Positions 6,390 through 6,670 of a DNA stretch of 6,670 nucleotides are shown one piece after another. The position numbers were made by a program, and so were the translations under genes. The DNA is taken from NCBI GenBank assembly GCA_049651845.1, contig JBASCW010000065.1, positions 1-6,670 of the forward strand, written 5' to 3'. The notes beneath the pieces are model-generated. The model was not told the origin of the DNA. It searched no databases and saw only the letters and a program-made list of their open reading frames with translations. Each line of letters opens with the position of its first letter. Within the stretch, counting starts at the first letter, position 1. This DNA comes from RBG-16-66-20 sp049651845. GTDB lineage: Bacteria; Pseudomonadota; Gammaproteobacteria; Burkholderiales; SG8-39.

Positions 6390-6670
6390 CTAGCGGCGCT
6401 CCACGCGCCGCAGCATTTCTTCGGTGATCCGGAAATTCGGGTAGCGCCTGCGGAACTCGAGGAAGGCCTTGTCGGCCTCGTCGTGCCGGCCTTCGCGCCG
6501 CAGCTGCGCGATGCGCTCGAACTCCTGCTCGGGCGTCTCTCCCGCGAGCTTGGCAGCCTGCTCCGAGGCAGGCTTGGCGGCCGGCGCAGGCGCCGCCAGG
6601 CCTGACGTGGCCGCGGGGGCGGACGCAGGCGGCGGCGCGGATGCAGGCGGCGGCGCGGACGCTACCCGCG
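6390..6670 (-). CDS. C-terminal end of an Ala/Pro-rich protein of unknown function, 5' end outside window
   Basis: On the minus strand a frame is open from the right edge to a TAG at 6390-6392, giving 92 visible residues. The first half is a low-complexity Ala/Pro/Ser linker (ASAPPP repeated). The second half is a charged, probably helical domain: ETPEQEFERIAQLRREGRHD, then EADKAFLEFRRRYPNFRITE and a basic end. This pattern of 'ERI..LRR.GR..EAD..L..FR.RYP' recalls the C-terminal tail of betaproteobacterial membrane or anti-sigma-factor-like proteins, where a Pro-rich linker follows a transmembrane helix. That likeness is from memory and the N-terminal part needed to confirm it is outside the window. 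The steady codon pattern and the clean switch from linker to domain support a real gene. It converges on the dehydrogenase gene. Confidence 0.75.
   Translation of the reverse strand, partial: RVASAPPPASAPPPASAPAATSGLAAPAPAAKPASEQAAKLAGETPEQEFERIAQLRREGRHDEADKAFLEFRRRYPNFRITEEMLRRVERR
6393..6418 (+). terminator. Possible weak terminator of the dehydrogenase gene
   Basis: A perfect 7-bp GC stem, GCGGCGC (6393-6399) with GCGCCGC (6405-6411), and a 5-base loop begin five bases after the dehydrogenase stop. Only a short ATTT follows (6415-6418), so intrinsic termination would be weak. The hairpin lies inside the last codons of the convergent gene (Arg-rich C-terminus), and such stems arise by chance in GC-rich DNA. 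Confidence 0.3.
6621..6662. repeat. 18-bp tandem repeat, 2.3 copies, coding for an Ala/Pro/Ser linker
   Basis: The unit GGACGCAGGCGGCGGCGC (6621-6638) recurs with one change (C to T at the fourth base) at 6639-6656 and starts a third time (6657-6662). On the minus strand each unit encodes the six residues A-P-P-P-A-S. The unit is a whole number of codons, so copy changes would lengthen or shorten the linker without breaking the frame. Confidence 0.85.

Overview
The window is a GC-rich stretch (roughly two-thirds G+C by eye, with strong G/C at third codon positions) of ordinary bacterial chromosome. The closest protein likenesses I recognise, such as the GltJ N-terminus reading NYNWNWG and the gamma-glutamyltransferase class, suggest a betaproteobacterium, probably of the Burkholderiales. 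This is an inference from protein style; no rRNA or tRNA gene is present to anchor it.

Layout. Positions 2-610 hold the 3' part of a gamma-glutamyltransferase gene (ggt), cut by the window edge just upstream of the catalytic threonine, so almost exactly the mature small subunit is visible. After 33 bases comes a complete glutamate/aspartate ABC importer in the order gltI (periplasmic binding protein, 644-1543), gltJ (permease, 1612-2367), gltK (permease, 2371-3063) and gltL (ATPase, 3073-3801). A strong hairpin with a T-tract sits between gltI and gltJ, and a sigma70-like promoter candidate overlaps the ggt stop codon. Two bases after gltL is a gene for an exported protein resembling the uncharacterised DUF6607 family (3804-4883). 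It is followed by a small two-pass membrane protein with a cytoplasmic Mrr-type restriction-endonuclease-like domain (4903-5475). Next is an NAD(P)-dependent beta-hydroxyacid dehydrogenase (5510-6388). On the opposite strand, the C-terminal end of an Ala/Pro-rich protein of unknown function runs in from the right edge (6390-6670), with its stop one base from the dehydrogenase stop.

How the genes fit together. Gamma-glutamyltransferase releases glutamate from glutathione and other gamma-glutamyl compounds in the periplasm, and GltIJKL imports glutamate and aspartate, so the first five genes make a sensible scavenging unit. The terminator after gltI and the GTG starts of both permease genes would give much more binding protein than membrane components, the usual stoichiometry for such importers. 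The DUF6607-like gene is packed against gltL and probably shares its transcript. The Mrr-like gene and the dehydrogenase have no evident metabolic link to the transporter.

I found no phage, insertion sequence, CRISPR array, RNA gene or evident new multi-gene system. The points most worth a second look are the internal terminator, the altered catalytic position in the membrane Mrr-like protein, the DUF6607-like gene joined to the transporter operon, and the ggt-glt linkage.
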